Part shown: positions 1-9,019 of the stretch, piece after piece
Numbering within the stretch: the stretch's first letter is position 1
Layout of the letters: each line of letters opens with the position of its first letter
Assembly: GCF_014646255.1 (NCBI RefSeq)
Contig: NZ_BMNC01000005.1
Location: forward strand, 273,402 to 337,401
DNA length: 64,000 bases
From: Lentzea pudingi
Lineage (GTDB): Bacteria > Actinomycetota > Actinomycetes > Mycobacteriales > Pseudonocardiaceae
Direction of reading: 5' to 3'
The notes under the pieces: model-generated
Seen by the model: the letters and a program-made list of their open reading frames with translations, nothing else
Database searches by the model: none
What the model was told of the DNA's origin: nothing
Position numbers and translations under genes: made by a program

Positions 1-1
1 A

Positions 2-505
2 GCGCGGCCGTCCCTGCGCGCATTGCAGCAGTCGACGGACTGCACAGTGCACCTGGCCGTGCTCTTCGGCGACGAACTGGTCTACGTGGACAAGATCGAG
101 GCCGACAAGCCGTACCGGATGGCGTCCCGCCCGGGCATGTCGCTGCCGGCCCACGGCACCGCCATCGGCAAGGCGGTGCTGGCCTCGTTCTCCCCGTCCG
201 AACTGGACGCCTACGTCTCCCGCACCGGCCTGCCGGGCCGCACACCGCGCACGATCACCTCGCCGGCCCGCCTGGTCTCGCAGCTCACGCGAGTCCGGCG
301 GTCGCGGTTCGCGCTCGACGACGAGGAGAACGAGGTGGGCGTCCGCTGTGTGGGTTCCGCGATCAGGGACCACTCGGGCGCGGTGATCGGCGGGCTGTCG
401 GCGTCTTCGCTGGCGATGGAGCACTCGCTGTCCGAGCTGATCGCGCTCGGGCCGCGGGTGCTGCGGGCGGCGGACGAGGTGTCCGCCGCGCTGGGCTGGC
501 TCTGA
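2..505 (+). CDS. IclR-family transcriptional regulator, C-terminal effector domain (5' truncated by window edge)
   Basis: The frame is open from base 2 to a TGA at 503-505, giving about 167 residues that correspond to the ligand-binding (GAF-like) half of an IclR regulator. Recognisable family features are the early LVYVDKIE strand, the PAHGTAIGKAVLA helix, and the late region VGVRCVGSAIRD followed by GAVIGGLSAS. The N-terminal winged-helix DNA-binding domain lies outside the window, so target genes and ligand cannot be inferred. It converges on holB with only 6 bp between stop codons. The assignment as an IclR effector domain is secure; the protein is only partly visible. Confidence 0.88.
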   Translation, partial: ARPSLRALQQSTDCTVHLAVLFGDELVYVDKIEADKPYRMASRPGMSLPAHGTAIGKAVLASFSPSELDAYVSRTGLPGRTPRTITSPARLVSQLTRVRRSRFALDDEENEVGVRCVGSAIRDHSGAVIGGLSASSLAMEHSLSELIALGPRVLRAADEVSAALGWL

Positions 506-511
506 CCGCCG

Positions 512-1708
512 TCAGCCCCGGTGCAGCGTCGTCACCATCGCCTCGACGGCGATGCGCGGCTTCACGTTGACCTCGATCGCCTCCCGGCACGCCAGCACGG
601 CCTCGATCCGCCGCAGGATCGACTCGGACGACCACTGCGCGGCGGCGGTGCGGGAGTCCTGGGCCCGGTCCGGGTGCATCAGCGCGGCCTCCGACCCGGT
701 CTTGGTCACCAGCGCGTCCCGGTAGAAGCCGGCCAGGTCGACCAGCGCCATGTCGAGCGAGTCGCGCTGCGTCCGGGTCGCACGGGACTTCTGGCGCTTC
801 TCCAGGTCCTTCAACGCGCCCTTGGCGCCACGGGTGGCGGCGGCGGTGCCCTTGCCGGTGCCGCCTGCCCCCATTGCGGTCTCCAAGGCTTCGCGTTCGG
901 CCTCGTTGCGCGACTCGTTGGCGGTGGAGGCGTCCTCCTCGGCAGCCTTGATCAGCTCGTCCGCGCAGGTGAAGACGTCGGCGGGCTTGCGCAGCGCCAG
1001 CGGGATGCGCAGCACGGACTCGCGCCGGGAACGGGACTGCTCGTCCGCGGCCAGCCGGCGGGCACGGCCCACGTGGCCGCCGCACACCGACGCCGCCCAC
1101 TGCGCCATCTCCGGCGACACCCCGTCGACGGTCTCCAGGGCCGAGGCGATGGCGGCGGGCCGGGGCGAGCCCAGCGACACGAGCCGGCAGCGGGAGCGGA
1201 TGGTCACCGACACGTCGTCGGGGTGGTCGGAAGGCGCGCACAGCAGGAAGACCGTGCGCTCCGGCGGTTCCTCGACGGCCTTCAGCAGTGCGTTGGCCGC
1301 GCCCTCGGTCAGGCGGTCCGCGTCCTCGATGATCACGACCTGCCAGCGGCCGGAGGTGGGGCGGCGGGCGGAGATCTGGACCAGCGAGCGCATCTCGGCG
1401 ACGGAGATCGACAGGCCTTCGGGCGCCACCACGCGCACGTCGGCGTGCGTGCCGTGCAACGTCGTGCGGCAGCCGTTGCACTCGCCGCAGCCCGGGCGGT
1501 CGTCCGTCACGGCGCACTGCAGCGCGCCGGCGAAGGCGCGGGCGGTGGACGAACGGCCGGAGCCGGGCGGGCCGGTGAACAGCCAGGCGTGGGTCATCAC
1601 GCCGGGCGCGGGGGTGCCGCCCGCGACGATCGTGGCCGCGGCCTCCGCGGACGCCGACAGGGTCGCCACCGCGTCGGGCTGGCCGACCACCTCGTCCCAC
1701 ACGCTCAT
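512..1708 (-). CDS. holB: DNA polymerase III subunit delta' (clamp loader)
   Basis: 398-residue AAA+ clamp-loader subunit of the replicative polymerase. It starts MSVWDEVVGQPDAV at an ATG (1706-1708). The P-loop reads FTGPPGSGRSSTA, with Arg in place of the usual Lys, as is common in delta' subunits that do not hydrolyse ATP. Four cysteines (AVTDDRPGCGECNGCRTT) form the zinc-binding insert, and the Walker B/sensor region is VVIIEDADRLTEGAANALLK followed by EEPPE and an SRC motif. The C-terminal helical collar is interrupted by a Gly/Thr/Lys-rich charged stretch, an actinobacterial trait. It lies 23 bp downstream of the tmk fusion on the same strand, the classic tmk-holB arrangement (Rv3644c in M. 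tuberculosis, from memory). Confidence 0.95.
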   Translation of the reverse strand: MSVWDEVVGQPDAVATLSASAEAAATIVAGGTPAPGVMTHAWLFTGPPGSGRSSTARAFAGALQCAVTDDRPGCGECNGCRTTLHGTHADVRVVAPEGLSISVAEMRSLVQISARRPTSGRWQVVIIEDADRLTEGAANALLKAVEEPPERTVFLLCAPSDHPDDVSVTIRSRCRLVSLGSPRPAAIASALETVDGVSPEMAQWAASVCGGHVGRARRLAADEQSRSRRESVLRIPLALRKPADVFTCADELIKAAEEDASTANESRNEAEREALETAMGAGGTGKGTAAATRGAKGALKDLEKRQKSRATRTQRDSLDMALVDLAGFYRDALVTKTGSEAALMHPDRAQDSRTAAAQWSSESILRRIEAVLACREAIEVNVKPRIAVEAMVTTLHRG

Positions 1709-1731
1709 GGGTGCAGTCTTCCAGCGGGCGG

Positions 1732-3768
1732 TCAGACGACGGCCTGGGGGACCGCGCGCCTGCGCCTGGCCAGCAACGGGACCACGGCCGAGCGGACCCG
1801 GTCGGCCACCTCGTCGGTGTCGCCGACGGCCTCGACCACGACGTAGCGGTCCGGTGCGGCGGCGGCCATCTCGCTCAGCAGCCGCTGGACGCGCCAGTGG
1901 TGTTCCGGGCCGATGCCCTTGCCGTCCACCGCCGGGCGGTCCAGCAGGATCGTCAGGTCCGGGCGCAGCCGGCCGGTGGCCCAGTCGACCAGGCCTTCGA
2001 GCTCCTGGTGTTCCAGCGTGCTCGTCGCGGTGAAGTGCGCGAGCGGTGAGTCCACGTAGCGCTCCATCACCACGATGGAGCCGCCTTCGAGCGCGGGACG
2101 CACCTGCCGTTCGACGACATCGGCTCGTACGGCGGCGGCTACGAGAGCCTGCGCGCGCACACCTGCCAGTTCGGCGGACGACAGCATCGTGCGCAGACGG
2201 CGTTCGTCGTGTTCGGGGTCGGCGGCCAGCAGCACGTCGAGGCCCTCGGCGCGCAACGCGGCGGCCAGGCGGCGGGCCTGCACCGACGTGTCCTCGCGGG
2301 TGTCGCCCTCGACGGCGATCAGCATGCCCTTGGTGTGCCGGCGGCCGCGGATCGCCGCGAACAGCGACGACAGCACCGGCTCCTCGCGGCGGTCGTCCAT
2401 CTGCCGGTACGCGACGAGGCCCAGCACGATCGCGATCACGGCGCCGCCGACCATCACCGGACGGCTGGCGTCGACCTCCATCGGGTGGCCGAACACGCTG
2501 ACCTGCCGCTTCTGCAGCAACGTGAGCAGCAGTGGCGCGCCGGCCGAGGCACCGAACAGGACGACCTTCAGCAACGTCTGGATCAGCGCGACCGTGCGGC
2601 CGCGCATGTCGTCCTCGACCTGCGAGCCCACGATCGTGAGGCCCGTCAGGAACGCCACGCCCGCGCACGCACCGACCAGCGCCACCGTCAGCAGCGCGAT
2701 CCACAGGTGCGGAGCGAACGCGACCAGCGCGAGGGAGATGCCGGCGAGCACGATCGTGACGCCGAACAGGCGGTTGTAGGCGAGGCGCTGGGCCAGCCGC
2801 GGTGCCGTCGCCATGCCCACCGCAAGCCCGAGGAACACGGCCACGAACAGCAGGCCGAACGTCGAGGCCCCGCCCAGCAGCGACAACGCGTAGAGCTTGG
2901 CCGTCCCGATCACGACACCGGCCGCGGCGAACGCGCCGATCATGCCGATGAGCAGGCCGCGGACCAGCGGCGTCCGGCCGGCGAACCTCAGGCCGTCGCG
3001 GAACATCGCGACGAACCCGAGCTTGTCCTGGTCGTCTTTCTTACGGGTCGAGGAGACACGCCCGGAGAGCTCCGGCAGGCGGGTCGCGACCAGGATCGCC
3101 GAGGTGAAGTACAGCAGGCCGTTGATCACCACCGCGATCGTCGCGATGGTGAACTCCAGGTTCCCGCCCTGCAGGTTCAGGTACGCGGGGATGCCCGAGA
3201 TCAGCGAGTACAGGCCGAAGCCGCTGATCGTGGAGATGCCGTAGGTCATCACCAGGCCGAGCTGGTTCGCCGACTCCACCTGGTCGGGGCGGCGCAGCAG
3301 GTTCGGGACCGCCGACTCCTTGGCCGGGATCCACAGCATCGCGCAGCAGCCGACCAGGAAGTTCGCGACGAAGAGCCAGATCGGGGAGCCGACCAGCGCG
3401 ATCGAGATGAACAACGAGCCGCGCAGGACGTCGCAGACGACCATGACCTTGCGCCGGTCGAACTTGTCCGCGAGCACGCCACCGATGGGCGCGAAGAGGA
3501 TGCCCGGCAGCAGCTGGGTGAGCACGACCAGGGGCAGCGCGAACGACTGCCACTCGTAGCTCTTCATCATCGTCGAGACGAGACCGGTCAGCGCGAGCAG
3601 TGACAGCCAGTCACCAACGCTGCACAGGTAGGTGACGAGCCAGAGCCGCCGGAACGGGCGGATGGCGAGTACCGATCGAAGCCGGTGAACCGTGGACACG
3701 CTGGACTGGGCCTGCCCTGCCTGGCCTGCCTCGGTCGCCGGTGTGTCCGCGTCCTGAATTTCAGTCAC
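1732..3768 (-). CDS. tmk: MFS transporter fused to a C-terminal thymidylate-kinase-like domain with degenerate active site
   Basis: 678 residues from a GTG start. Residues ~30-460 are a 12-helix major-facilitator transporter, with the loop motif GGVLADKFDRRK after TM2. Residues ~480-678 have the thymidylate kinase fold: KGMLIAVEGD strand, ERYVDSPLAHF helix start, LRPDLTILLDRP strand, and a terminal helix. Fusion of Tmk to an MFS domain is known in actinobacteria. The odd point is the active site. The P-loop (residues 488-495) reads GDTREDTS, lacking the Gly-Lys-Ser/Thr of Walker A, and the DR(Y/H) phosphate-binding motif is ERY (~569). The sequence therefore argues against normal dTMP kinase activity. 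It is upstream of holB, probably co-transcribed. The transport substrate cannot be told. Confidence 0.8.
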   Translation of the reverse strand: MTEIQDADTPATEAGQAGQAQSSVSTVHRLRSVLAIRPFRRLWLVTYLCSVGDWLSLLALTGLVSTMMKSYEWQSFALPLVVLTQLLPGILFAPIGGVLADKFDRRKVMVVCDVLRGSLFISIALVGSPIWLFVANFLVGCCAMLWIPAKESAVPNLLRRPDQVESANQLGLVMTYGISTISGFGLYSLISGIPAYLNLQGGNLEFTIATIAVVINGLLYFTSAILVATRLPELSGRVSSTRKKDDQDKLGFVAMFRDGLRFAGRTPLVRGLLIGMIGAFAAAGVVIGTAKLYALSLLGGASTFGLLFVAVFLGLAVGMATAPRLAQRLAYNRLFGVTIVLAGISLALVAFAPHLWIALLTVALVGACAGVAFLTGLTIVGSQVEDDMRGRTVALIQTLLKVVLFGASAGAPLLLTLLQKRQVSVFGHPMEVDASRPVMVGGAVIAIVLGLVAYRQMDDRREEPVLSSLFAAIRGRRHTKGMLIAVEGDTREDTSVQARRLAAALRAEGLDVLLAADPEHDERRLRTMLSSAELAGVRAQALVAAAVRADVVERQVRPALEGGSIVVMERYVDSPLAHFTATSTLEHQELEGLVDWATGRLRPDLTILLDRPAVDGKGIGPEHHWRVQRLLSEMAAAAPDRYVVVEAVGDTDEVADRVRSAVVPLLARRRRAVPQAVV

Positions 3769-3840
3769 CCCTAAGTCGCCACTCCCGTGCGGTCAGCGTA
3801 ACCGGATGTGGTGAGCCAGGTCTGCGGACTCAGGGCACGG

Positions 3841-4266
3841 CTAGCTGAAGATCGCTCCGAGGATGCCGACGAGGACCAGCACGAAGAACCCGATGACGAG
3901 CAGGCAGCCGACGAACGCGGCCACGCCACTCGTCTGCTGCGCGGGTTGCTGCTGTTGCTGTTGTTGTTGCGGCGCAGACATCTGGTACGTCGGAGCGAAC
4001 TGCTGCGGAGCGTACTGGTGAGGTGCTCGCGGTGCCTGGGCACGCGGCCGCCGCTGCTCCCGCCGCATCTGGGTGTGGATCGCCTGACGTATCTCTTCGG
4101 TGGGCTCGGGCGGTGTAGGCACCACCACACGTGAGCTGAGAGACGTCCATTGAGGAGAGACGAAGCTGTCAGCCGTCACCAACCCCGCGACGGGGTCGGG
4201 GAACAGCCGGGGAGGCGGCGGGGCCTGAGTCCCGTCGGGTCCGAACTCGTTGATCGGCACCGCCAC
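3841..4266 (-). CDS. Gln/Pro-rich tail-anchored membrane protein of unknown function
   Basis: 141 residues from a GTG that follows the topA stop by 10 bp; a second in-frame GTG at 4260 is an alternative. The N-terminal two thirds are cytoplasmic-looking, Pro/Arg/Gln-rich and probably disordered, with a run of eight or more glutamines (QMSAPQQQQQQQQ region). The last ~28 residues (GVAAFVGCLLVIGFFVLVLV) form one transmembrane helix ending in GAIFS, so the protein is likely tail-anchored. Its position between topA and the MFS-TMK fusion suggests co-transcription with topA. I do not recognise the family. GC and codon use resemble the neighbours. Confidence 0.65.
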   Translation of the reverse strand: MAVPINEFGPDGTQAPPPPRLFPDPVAGLVTADSFVSPQWTSLSSRVVVPTPPEPTEEIRQAIHTQMRREQRRPRAQAPRAPHQYAPQQFAPTYQMSAPQQQQQQQQPAQQTSGVAAFVGCLLVIGFFVLVLVGILGAIFS

Positions 4267-4276
4267 CCCCTCGGGT

Positions 4277-7042
4277 TCAGCTCTTCGACTTGGCCGGAGC
4301 CTTCTTGGCCGCGGGCTTCTTCGCCGCCGCCGGCTTCTTGGCCGGAGCCTTCTTCTTGACCGGCCCCTTGGCGCGCTTCTCGGCCAGCAGCTCTGCCGCG
4401 CGCTCGTCGGTGATCGACTCGACGCTGTCGGTCTTGCGCAGCGACGCGTTCGCCTCACCGTCGGTGACGTACGGGCCGAAGCGGCCCTCCTTGATCACCA
4501 TCGGCTTGCCGGACACCGGGTCGTTGCCCATCTCGCGCAACGGCGGTGCGGCGGCGGCACGTCCGCGCTTCTTCGGCTCCGCGTAGATCTTGAGGGCCTC
4601 TTCGAGCGTGACCGTGAAGATCTGGGCCTCGTCGACCAGCGACCGCGAGTCCGTGCCCTTCTTCAGGTACGGGCCGTAGCGACCGTTCTGCGCGGTGATC
4701 TCGGCGCCCGTCTCCGGGTCCTTGCCGACCACGCGCGGCAGCGAGAGCAGCTTCAGCGCGTCGTCGATCGTGATCGTGTCCAGCGACATCGACTTGAACA
4801 GCGAGCCGGTGCGCGGCTTCGGGGCCTTCGCCTTCGACGTCGCCCCGTTCTCCGCGGGCTCGGGCAGGACCTCGGTCACGTACGGGCCGAAGCGGCCTTC
4901 CTTGGCCACGATCTCGTTGCCCGAGACCGGGTCGGTACCGAGCGAACGGCCCTCCTGCGGCGTCGAGAAGAGCTTCTCGGCGATCTCCGCGGACAGCTCG
5001 TCCGGCGCCAGGTCGTCCTGCACGTTCGCGCGCTGCGCGGTGCCGTCGACCTCGCGCTCGAGGTACGGGCCGAAGCGGCCGACGCGCACGACGACCGTGC
5101 GGCCCTCGGCGTCGCTGAACAGCGGGATCGAGTTGACCTCACGCGGGTCGATGTCCTCGACACCCGTGCCGACCAGCTTCTTCAAGCCGCCGGACCGGCC
5201 GATCGAGCCGTCCGGGCCGATGCTGCCGCCGAAGTAGAACCCGGACAGCCAGTTCGTGCGGCCCTGACGACCTGCGGCGATGCCGTCCAGCTCGTCTTCG
5301 AGGGCCGCGGTGAAGTCGTAGTCGACCAGGCGGCCGAAGTGCTGCTCCAGCAGCCCGACCACGGCGAACGCGACCCAGGACGGGACCAGCGCCGCGCCCT
5401 TCTTCCACACGTAGCCGCGGTCCTGGACGGTGCTGATGATCGACGAGTAGGTGGAGGGACGGCCGATGCCGAGCTCCTCCATCGTCTTGATCAGCGACGG
5501 CTCGGTGTAGCGCGAGGGCGGCGAGGTGGAGTGGCCGTCCGCGGACAGCTCCGCGATCGTCAGGTCCTGGTCCTTGACCAGCAGCGGCAGGCGCGACTCC
5601 GCGTCGTCCGACTCGCCGCCGGCCTCGGCGTCGACGGTCTCGACGTAGGCCTTGAGGAAGCCGGCGAACGTGATCGTGCGGCCGGACGCGGCGAACGTGA
5701 CCTCCTGGCCCGTGCCCGCACGGCCCTGGATGCGGATGCTGGTCGTGTTGCCCCGCGCGTCGGCCATCTGGGACGCGATGGTGCGCTGCCAGACCATCTC
5801 GTAGAGCTTGAACTCGTCCGAGTCGAGCTCGGCGGCCACCTGGCCAGGCGTGCGGAAGACCTCTCCGGCCGGCCTGATCGCCTCGTGGGCCTCCTGCGCG
5901 TTCTTGACCTTGCGCGTGTACTGGCGGGGCTTGTCCGCGACGAACTGCGCGCCGTAGAGGTCCGTGGCCTGCGTGCGGGCCGCGTTGATCGCCGTCTCCG
6001 ACAGCGTGGTGCTGTCGGTGCGCATGTAGGTGATGTAGCCGTTCTCGTACAGCTTCTGCGCCGTGCGCATCGTGCGGTCGGCCGAGAACCGCAGCTTGCG
6101 GCCCGCCTCCTGCTGCAGCGTCGAGGTCATGAACGGCGCGTACGGCTTGCGCGTGTACGGCTTCTCCTCGACCGAGGAGACCTTGACCGGCGCGTTCTGC
6201 AGCCCGGCGGCGATGGCGCGGGCCTGCGCCTCGTCCAGCACGGTGACGTCGGCCTTGCCGGTCAGCTTGCCGTCCGAGCCGAAGTCGCGGCCCGTCGCGA
6301 GACGCGTGCCGTCGACGGCCACGAGACGCGCGCCGAACTGACGCGGCGTGGCCTGCTCACCGGCGTCCATCTGCGCGGAGATGTCCCAGTAGCTCGCGGA
6401 GACGAACTTCATCCGCTCGCGTTCGCGCTCCACGACCAGACGGGTCGCCACGGACTGCACGCGGCCCGCCGAGAGCTTCGGCATGACCTTCTTCCACAGG
6501 ACCGGGCTGACCTCGTAGCCGTAGAGGCGGTCGAGGATGCGGCGGGTCTCCTGCGCGTCGACCAGGTCCTGGTCGAGGTCGCGGGGGTTGGCCGCGGCGG
6601 CCTGGATCGCGGACTCGGTGATCTCGTGGAACACCATCCGGCGGACCGGGACCTTGGGCTTCAGCGTCTCGAGGAGGTGCCAGGCGATGGCCTCACCCTC
6701 GCGGTCACCGTCTGTCGCGAGGTAGAGCTCGTCGACGTCCTTCAGGGCTTCCTTGAGCTCCGTGACCAGCGACTTCTTGTCTGCGGAGACCACGTAGAGG
6801 GGCTCGAAGTCGTGGTCGACGTCGACGCCGAGCCTCGCCCAGGCCTGGCCCTTGAACTTCGCGGGCACGTCGGCGGCACCGCGCGGCAGGTCCCGGATGT
6901 GTCCCCTGGAGGACTCGACGACGAAGTTGGCGCCGAGGTATGAGGCGATCTTGCGCGCCTTCGTGGGCGACTCGACGATCACCAGTCGTCGGGTGCTGCC
7001 CCCGCCTCCGCTGCTCTTCTTCGCCCGTGTCGATCCAGCCAC
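4277..7042 (-). CDS. topA: DNA topoisomerase I (type IA)
   Basis: 921 residues. Relaxes negatively supercoiled DNA. The chosen GTG start (7042) puts a short basic leader before the Toprim domain (RRLVIVESPTKARK, catalytic Glu24; ATDGDREGEAIAWHL with Asp111, Asp113, Glu115). The active-site tyrosine is Tyr339 in GYITYMRTDS. The C-terminal region has no four-Cys zinc fingers. Instead it carries repeated modules of the type DPVSGNEIVAKEGRFGPYV (at least four copies), then a Lys/Ala-rich tail (KKKAPAKKPAAAKK), as in other actinobacterial TopA. An upstream ATG at 7165 is in frame but would add an unsupported leader. Matches Rv3646c in position. Confidence 0.96.
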   Translation of the reverse strand: MAGSTRAKKSSGGGGSTRRLVIVESPTKARKIASYLGANFVVESSRGHIRDLPRGAADVPAKFKGQAWARLGVDVDHDFEPLYVVSADKKSLVTELKEALKDVDELYLATDGDREGEAIAWHLLETLKPKVPVRRMVFHEITESAIQAAAANPRDLDQDLVDAQETRRILDRLYGYEVSPVLWKKVMPKLSAGRVQSVATRLVVERERERMKFVSASYWDISAQMDAGEQATPRQFGARLVAVDGTRLATGRDFGSDGKLTGKADVTVLDEAQARAIAAGLQNAPVKVSSVEEKPYTRKPYAPFMTSTLQQEAGRKLRFSADRTMRTAQKLYENGYITYMRTDSTTLSETAINAARTQATDLYGAQFVADKPRQYTRKVKNAQEAHEAIRPAGEVFRTPGQVAAELDSDEFKLYEMVWQRTIASQMADARGNTTSIRIQGRAGTGQEVTFAASGRTITFAGFLKAYVETVDAEAGGESDDAESRLPLLVKDQDLTIAELSADGHSTSPPSRYTEPSLIKTMEELGIGRPSTYSSIISTVQDRGYVWKKGAALVPSWVAFAVVGLLEQHFGRLVDYDFTAALEDELDGIAAGRQGRTNWLSGFYFGGSIGPDGSIGRSGGLKKLVGTGVEDIDPREVNSIPLFSDAEGRTVVVRVGRFGPYLEREVDGTAQRANVQDDLAPDELSAEIAEKLFSTPQEGRSLGTDPVSGNEIVAKEGRFGPYVTEVLPEPAENGATSKAKAPKPRTGSLFKSMSLDTITIDDALKLLSLPRVVGKDPETGAEITAQNGRYGPYLKKGTDSRSLVDEAQIFTVTLEEALKIYAEPKKRGRAAAAPPLREMGNDPVSGKPMVIKEGRFGPYVTDGEANASLRKTDSVESITDERAAELLAEKRAKGPVKKKAPAKKPAAAKKPAAKKAPAKSKS

Positions 7043-7183
7043 TCGCCGTCCCGCTCTCTTCCAAACCCGGTTCCCAGGCCCGCCAGTGTTGCCCAGCGTC
7101 GGCCGAAAAGCACACCCATCCGTCATGTCCCGGCAACGCCCGTACGACGAGACAGGGTGACACAACCATGCCCGACCGCCCGC

Positions 7184-7756
7184 TCAGGCCGCCGGCCAGG
7201 TGCTCATCGCCACTCCCTGAGGAGGGCTTCCGACCAGCTCAGCGAGCCGTGCGAGCCGTCGCCGGCCCGTCACCCGCAACGCCGGTGCCCCTACCAGGGT
7301 GCACGGAAGTCCGGATGCGAGCAGCGCATTTTGCAACGGCAGGTGTGTCTGCGGTGCGTTGGGGTCCAAACCGAGCAGGTAGGCGGACTCCATCCAGCTG
7401 CCCGCGGCGAGCGCCCAGACGCGCAGCACTGCTCCGTTCAGCTCGAAGTCCGCCGGCACCCTCTTGGCGGATCCGTCCAGCCAGCGGGCGGCCAGAGGGG
7501 TGAGATCGGTGCGGAACGGCGTGCGGACGAAGTGCGTTCCGGCCTCGTTGACGCACAGCTCGGTGGTGACGCCGCGCTCGGCGCAGGCCTGCTTGAGGGG
7601 ACGCAGCCGCCAGTCGTCGCGCAGCTCGGTGTACACGCGGGCGGCTGTACCGCGCGCGAAGCTGACGGCCTGACCCGGCCCGCAGAGGAAGCCGGCGAGG
7701 TCCGCCTTGGCCGGGCTGCGCGCCTCGGCCGAGAAGAAGGACAGCTGCCCAACCAC
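7184..7756 (-). CDS. Conserved hypothetical protein upstream of topA (Rv3647c-like by position and length)
   Basis: 190 residues from the GTG at 7756 (MVGQLSFFSAEA...); an in-frame GTG at 7777 would add seven residues, and neither has a clear Shine-Dalgarno. The N-terminus VGQLSFFSAEARSP leads into an LCGPGQAVSF segment. The centre contains FVRTPFRTDLTPLAARWLDG and a hydrophobic stretch GAVLRVWALAAGSW. No signal peptide, transmembrane segment or catalytic motif is evident. Length and location next to topA match the M. tuberculosis hypothetical Rv3647c (recalled, not aligned). The function is unknown. Confidence 0.72.
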   Translation of the reverse strand: MVGQLSFFSAEARSPAKADLAGFLCGPGQAVSFARGTAARVYTELRDDWRLRPLKQACAERGVTTELCVNEAGTHFVRTPFRTDLTPLAARWLDGSAKRVPADFELNGAVLRVWALAAGSWMESAYLLGLDPNAPQTHLPLQNALLASGLPCTLVGAPALRVTGRRRLARLAELVGSPPQGVAMSTWPAA

Positions 7757-7821
7757 GGCCAACAGGGTAGAACACACGTTCGACTGTGACCAGTGGTGCG
7801 CCTGTGACTACGCCAGTCGAG

Positions 7822-8388
7822 CTACTGCGGCTGGCCGATCCCCTGGCCCTTCGACCTGATCTCCGAGCACGGCTTCGACCTGCCCAGGGCGTCGGAGTAC
7901 TTCGGTCGCTTCTGCAGTTCCTGGAAGGTCGCCCGGAGGTCCTCCGGGCTGCTCACGACGTTCTTGTCGGCCAGCGCCTTCTCGGCGGCTTCCAGGAACT
8001 GGGCGTCCGGTTCCAGGGCCTGGACCGGACCCTGGGCGTCCCCGTACGACTTCGAGGACTCCGAGACGAACCTCACCAGCCGTTCGTGCACGTCCTCAAG
8101 CTCTGATTCGGGCGCGCCGAGCTCCTTCAGCTTCTTCTCGGCACCGGCGAACGCGGTGGCGTTGGACGTGATCAGCCTCAGGTACGCGGCCTTGACCTCG
8201 GTGACGTTCGCCGGGTCCAGTTTCCGCAGCTCCACGCCTGCTTCGATGCCCGGCAGGAGTCCACCGCAGAACGCGTCGACCCACCGGGTCTGCGCGTCGG
8301 TGATCGGCTCGTCCGCCTCCGTCCCGCAGGCGGACAGCAGGGTGACCGCACCGGCCAGGGCGACAGCGAGCAGACGTGACCTCACCAC
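7822..8388 (-). CDS. Lipoprotein, first of three tandem paralogs
   Basis: 188 residues from a GTG at 8388; the next codon, 8385, is also GTG. A short basic segment and hydrophobic core end in the lipobox LLSAC, so the mature protein should be lipid-anchored outside the membrane. After a short linker the mature domain starts RWVDAFCGGLLPGIEAG, which parallels WMDKVCGA in the next two genes, and a second Cys sits near the C-terminus (SKPCSEI). The two conserved Cys may form a disulfide. The mature part is predicted helical and charged. This copy is the most diverged of the three. The function is unknown. Confidence 0.8.
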   Translation of the reverse strand: MVRSRLLAVALAGAVTLLSACGTEADEPITDAQTRWVDAFCGGLLPGIEAGVELRKLDPANVTEVKAAYLRLITSNATAFAGAEKKLKELGAPESELEDVHERLVRFVSESSKSYGDAQGPVQALEPDAQFLEAAEKALADKNVVSSPEDLRATFQELQKRPKYSDALGRSKPCSEIRSKGQGIGQPQ

Positions 8389-8426
8389 GTCATCTTCTCC
8401 CGCCCCGGCCGGCGAGGTTCACCCGG

Positions 8427-8990
8427 TCAGGTCGTCGGCGCCGTCGCGGGCGCCGAGAGGCCCTTGCAGTTCGACGCCTTCTGCGCCGCTCCCGCGAGGC
8501 CCGTCTCGTCGAACTTCCTCTGCACGCCGGCGCCCGCCTTCTCCAGTTCGCCCGCCTTCCCGACCATCTCGGTGAAGGCGGTGACGACCTGGGTCGAGTC
8601 GGTGGACGAGTCCAGTTTCGACCTGGTGTCCGCGAGCAGGGTCCTGATCTGACCCATGCCGTCCCGCGCGGCGGTGGCCAGCTCCTTCGACTTCGGGTGG
8701 GGGCCGTTCTCGAGCCCCTCCAGGTCCGCGATCGACCTGTCGACCGCGCTGACCTTCGAACCGAGCCAGTCCGACAGGCCCGTCTTGAGCTTCGACGGGT
8801 CCGTCATGTCGATGGGCGGCTCGTCCGACATGGCCTTCACGGTGCCGTCGACGGCGCCGCAGACCTTGTCCATCCACGCCACCACGTCCGCCTCGCTGGC
8901 GGCGGGTGCGGGTGCGGGTGAACCTCCGCTGCTGCACGCGGTGACCGCGAGCAGGCAGCTCGTCATGACTGCGATGAGAGTGCGGCGCAT
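8427..8990 (-). CDS. Lipoprotein, second of three tandem paralogs
   Basis: 187 residues from ATG 8990 (MRRTLIAVMTSCLLAVTAC). The lipobox is AVTAC, followed by a Ser/Gly/Pro linker. The mature domain begins DVVAWMDKVCGAVDG, closely parallel to SYMDKVCGAASEF in the adjacent gene, and ends with a second conserved Cys (KASNCKGLS). The body is helical, with a Leu-Asp-Lys pattern suggestive of a helical bundle. It lies 38 bp from the first copy and 29 bp from the third, so the three probably form one transcript. I do not recognise a named family. Confidence 0.82.
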   Translation of the reverse strand: MRRTLIAVMTSCLLAVTACSSGGSPAPAPAASEADVVAWMDKVCGAVDGTVKAMSDEPPIDMTDPSKLKTGLSDWLGSKVSAVDRSIADLEGLENGPHPKSKELATAARDGMGQIRTLLADTRSKLDSSTDSTQVVTAFTEMVGKAGELEKAGAGVQRKFDETGLAGAAQKASNCKGLSAPATAPTT

Positions 8991-9019
8991 GGGCCGGAAG
9001 CTACTCCGGACGGCCTCGC

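Noticed and set aside
4250..6943. 897-codon plus-strand open frame opposite topA
   Set aside because: It is the antisense of a well-matched topA, with Arg/Leu/Asp/Val-biased composition typical of GC-rich shadow frames and no domain.
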